Source of the DNA: an uncultured Desulfobacterales bacterium
GTDB lineage: Bacteria > Desulfobacterota > Desulfobacteria > Desulfobacterales > UBA11574
Direction: 5' to 3'
DNA: 6,422 nt
Assembly: GCA_937925895.1 (NCBI GenBank)
Contig: CALANC010000472.1
Span: forward strand, 1-6,422
In this document: positions 5,670 to 6,422 of the stretch, piece by piece
Position numbering within the stretch: position 1 is the first letter of the stretch
Layout of the letters: every line of letters begins with the position of its first letter
Position numbers and translations under genes: made by a program
Notes under the pieces: generated by a model
Told to the model about the DNA's origin: nothing
Seen by the model: only the letters and a program-made list of their open reading frames with translations
The model's database searches: none

Positions 5670-6422
5670 CTATGGCATAAGCCCATATTTTTTTAGCTTT
5701 TTATGAAGGGTCTTCCTTGTTATACCAAGACGCCTTGCTGCTTCGCTCTTGTTTCCGGCTGTCGTCTCCAGCATACGTAAAATAGCAGCTTTCTCAACCT
5801 CCTCAAGAGACCTGTGGGTATCCTTTACCTCGAAAAGAGGCGAGGGTTTTTCATTTTCCCCCGTCGAACCCGGTATAATGGCAAAATCCTTATCATCGAG
5901 ATATTTGGAACGCGTGAGCACGACACCCCTTTCAACCGCATTCATTAGTTCGCGAACATTTCCGGGCCAGTCATATCTTATGAGCGAATCCATTGCGCCG
6001 GGTGTAAACCCTTTTATCTCTTTATTGTTTTTTTTGGCAAACTGTTCCAGAAAATGCTGGGCCAAAAGGGGTATGTCATCTCTCCGTTTTCTTAGAGGGG
6101 GAATTTCCAGGCTGACCACATTCAGGCGGTAATAAAGATCTTCCCGGAATTGACCCTCGTTGACCAAATCCTGAAGATTTTTGTTGGTGGCGGTAATTAA
6201 TCTCACCTCAACTTTGATCACCTTTTCACCGCCCACACGGGTGAATTCTCTTTCCTGCAATACACGTAAAAGTTTTACCTGCATGGTTAGAGACATTTCA
6301 CTGACTTCATCGAGAAACAGGCTGCCGCCATGGGCCTGATAAAACCGTCCCTCTTTTCGGCGTTCAGCGCCGGTAAAGGCCCCTTTCTCACGCGCCCGAC
6401 GGCAGCCTGGCCGCACTGAACG
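5670..6422 (-). CDS. Sigma-54-dependent transcriptional activator, NtrC family (N-terminus outside window)
   Basis: The minus-strand frame is open from the right edge to the TAG at 5672-5670, giving 250 residues: most of the AAA+ domain and the DNA-binding domain of a bacterial enhancer-binding protein. Seen in order: GAFTGA (bases 6383-6366), the loop that contacts sigma-54; Walker B SLFLDE (Asp at 6311-6309); VRLITATN (sensor I region); [11 protein letters not shown] with the Arg fingers; [25 protein letters not shown] (5969-5946, sensor II); and a C-terminal Fis-type helix-turn-helix [20 protein letters not shown]. Walker A and any receiver, PAS or GAF sensor domain lie outside, so the signal is unknown; the HTH style is typical of NtrC response regulators. 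The residues before GAFTGA ([13 protein letters not shown]) do not match the conserved ESELFGHEK segment, so the edge is suspect. A GTG at 6416-6414 is not a credible start. A hairpin terminator follows the gene. Confidence 0.93.
   Translation of the reverse strand, partial: RSVRPGCRRAREKGAFTGAERRKEGRFYQAHGGSLFLDEVSEMSLTMQVKLLRVLQEREFTRVGGEKVIKVEVRLITATNKNLQDLVNEGQFREDLYYRLNVVSLEIPPLRKRRDDIPLLAQHFLEQFAKKNNKEIKGFTPGAMDSLIRYDWPGNVRELMNAVERGVVLTRSKYLDDKDFAIIPGSTGENEKPSPLFEVKDTHRSLEEVEKAAILRMLETTAGNKSEAARRLGITRKTLHKKLKKYGLMP
6390..6422. other. Anomalous GC-rich edge sequence that breaks the AAA+ domain
   Basis: From about base 6390 to the window end, 25 of the last 32 bases are G or C, far above the neighbouring sequence. 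The activator frame stays open here, but the encoded residues do not match the segment that precedes GAFTGA in this family. On the plus strand the stretch can be read as [10 protein letters not shown], which looks like ordinary protein-coding sequence from something else. It may be a join between unrelated sequences, or an indel. Confidence 0.45.

Overview
The window looks like ordinary chromosomal DNA of a Gram-negative bacterium, with the border of an integrated element at its left edge. The envelope genes (LolA, a MltB-type lytic transglycosylase) imply an outer membrane. Together with an NtrC-type sigma-54 activator, moderate GC and overall protein style, they suggest a Desulfobacterota-like (sulfate-reducer type) organism. 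That taxonomic guess is inference; no phylogenetic marker in the window settles it.

Left edge (1-680): the C-terminal half of a tyrosine recombinase runs rightward and stops 14 bases short of the 3' end of a leftward tRNA-Glu(CTC). This is the classic layout of a genomic island or prophage inserted at a tRNA 3' end, with the rest of the island lying to the left, outside the window. The hairpin terminator of the tRNA contains the integrase stop codon.

Cell-envelope pair (683-1784, minus strand): an exported MltB-family lytic transglycosylase is followed one base later by a 70-residue two-helix membrane protein of the PLDc_N type, which starts at TTG. A 137-bp divergent intergenic region follows.

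Housekeeping operon (1922-4639, plus strand): radA (recombination/repair ATPase, TTG start), rlmE (23S rRNA 2'-O-methyltransferase) and yebC (TACO1/PmpR family) are packed with 4- and 8-base gaps and look co-transcribed.

Gap 4640-4906: this holds a compact, folded, MITE-like element (about 257 bp, 4637-4893). It has imperfect terminal inverted repeats with TA at each end, an internal 14-bp perfect inverted repeat and a long 22-bp-arm hairpin. It fills almost exactly the space between the convergent yebC and lolA stop codons and is the most unusual structure in the window.

Right part (4907-6422, minus strand): lolA (periplasmic lipoprotein chaperone) lies downstream of a sigma-54-dependent activator (AAA+ plus Fis-type HTH), with a hairpin terminator between them. 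The activator is cut by the right edge. Its last ~30 bases do not encode the expected residues before GAFTGA and are much richer in GC, which suggests a frameshift, rearrangement or assembly artefact at the edge.

I saw no CRISPR array, toxin-antitoxin pair or recognisable new defence system. The points worth following up are the folded repeat, the island border and the right-edge anomaly.
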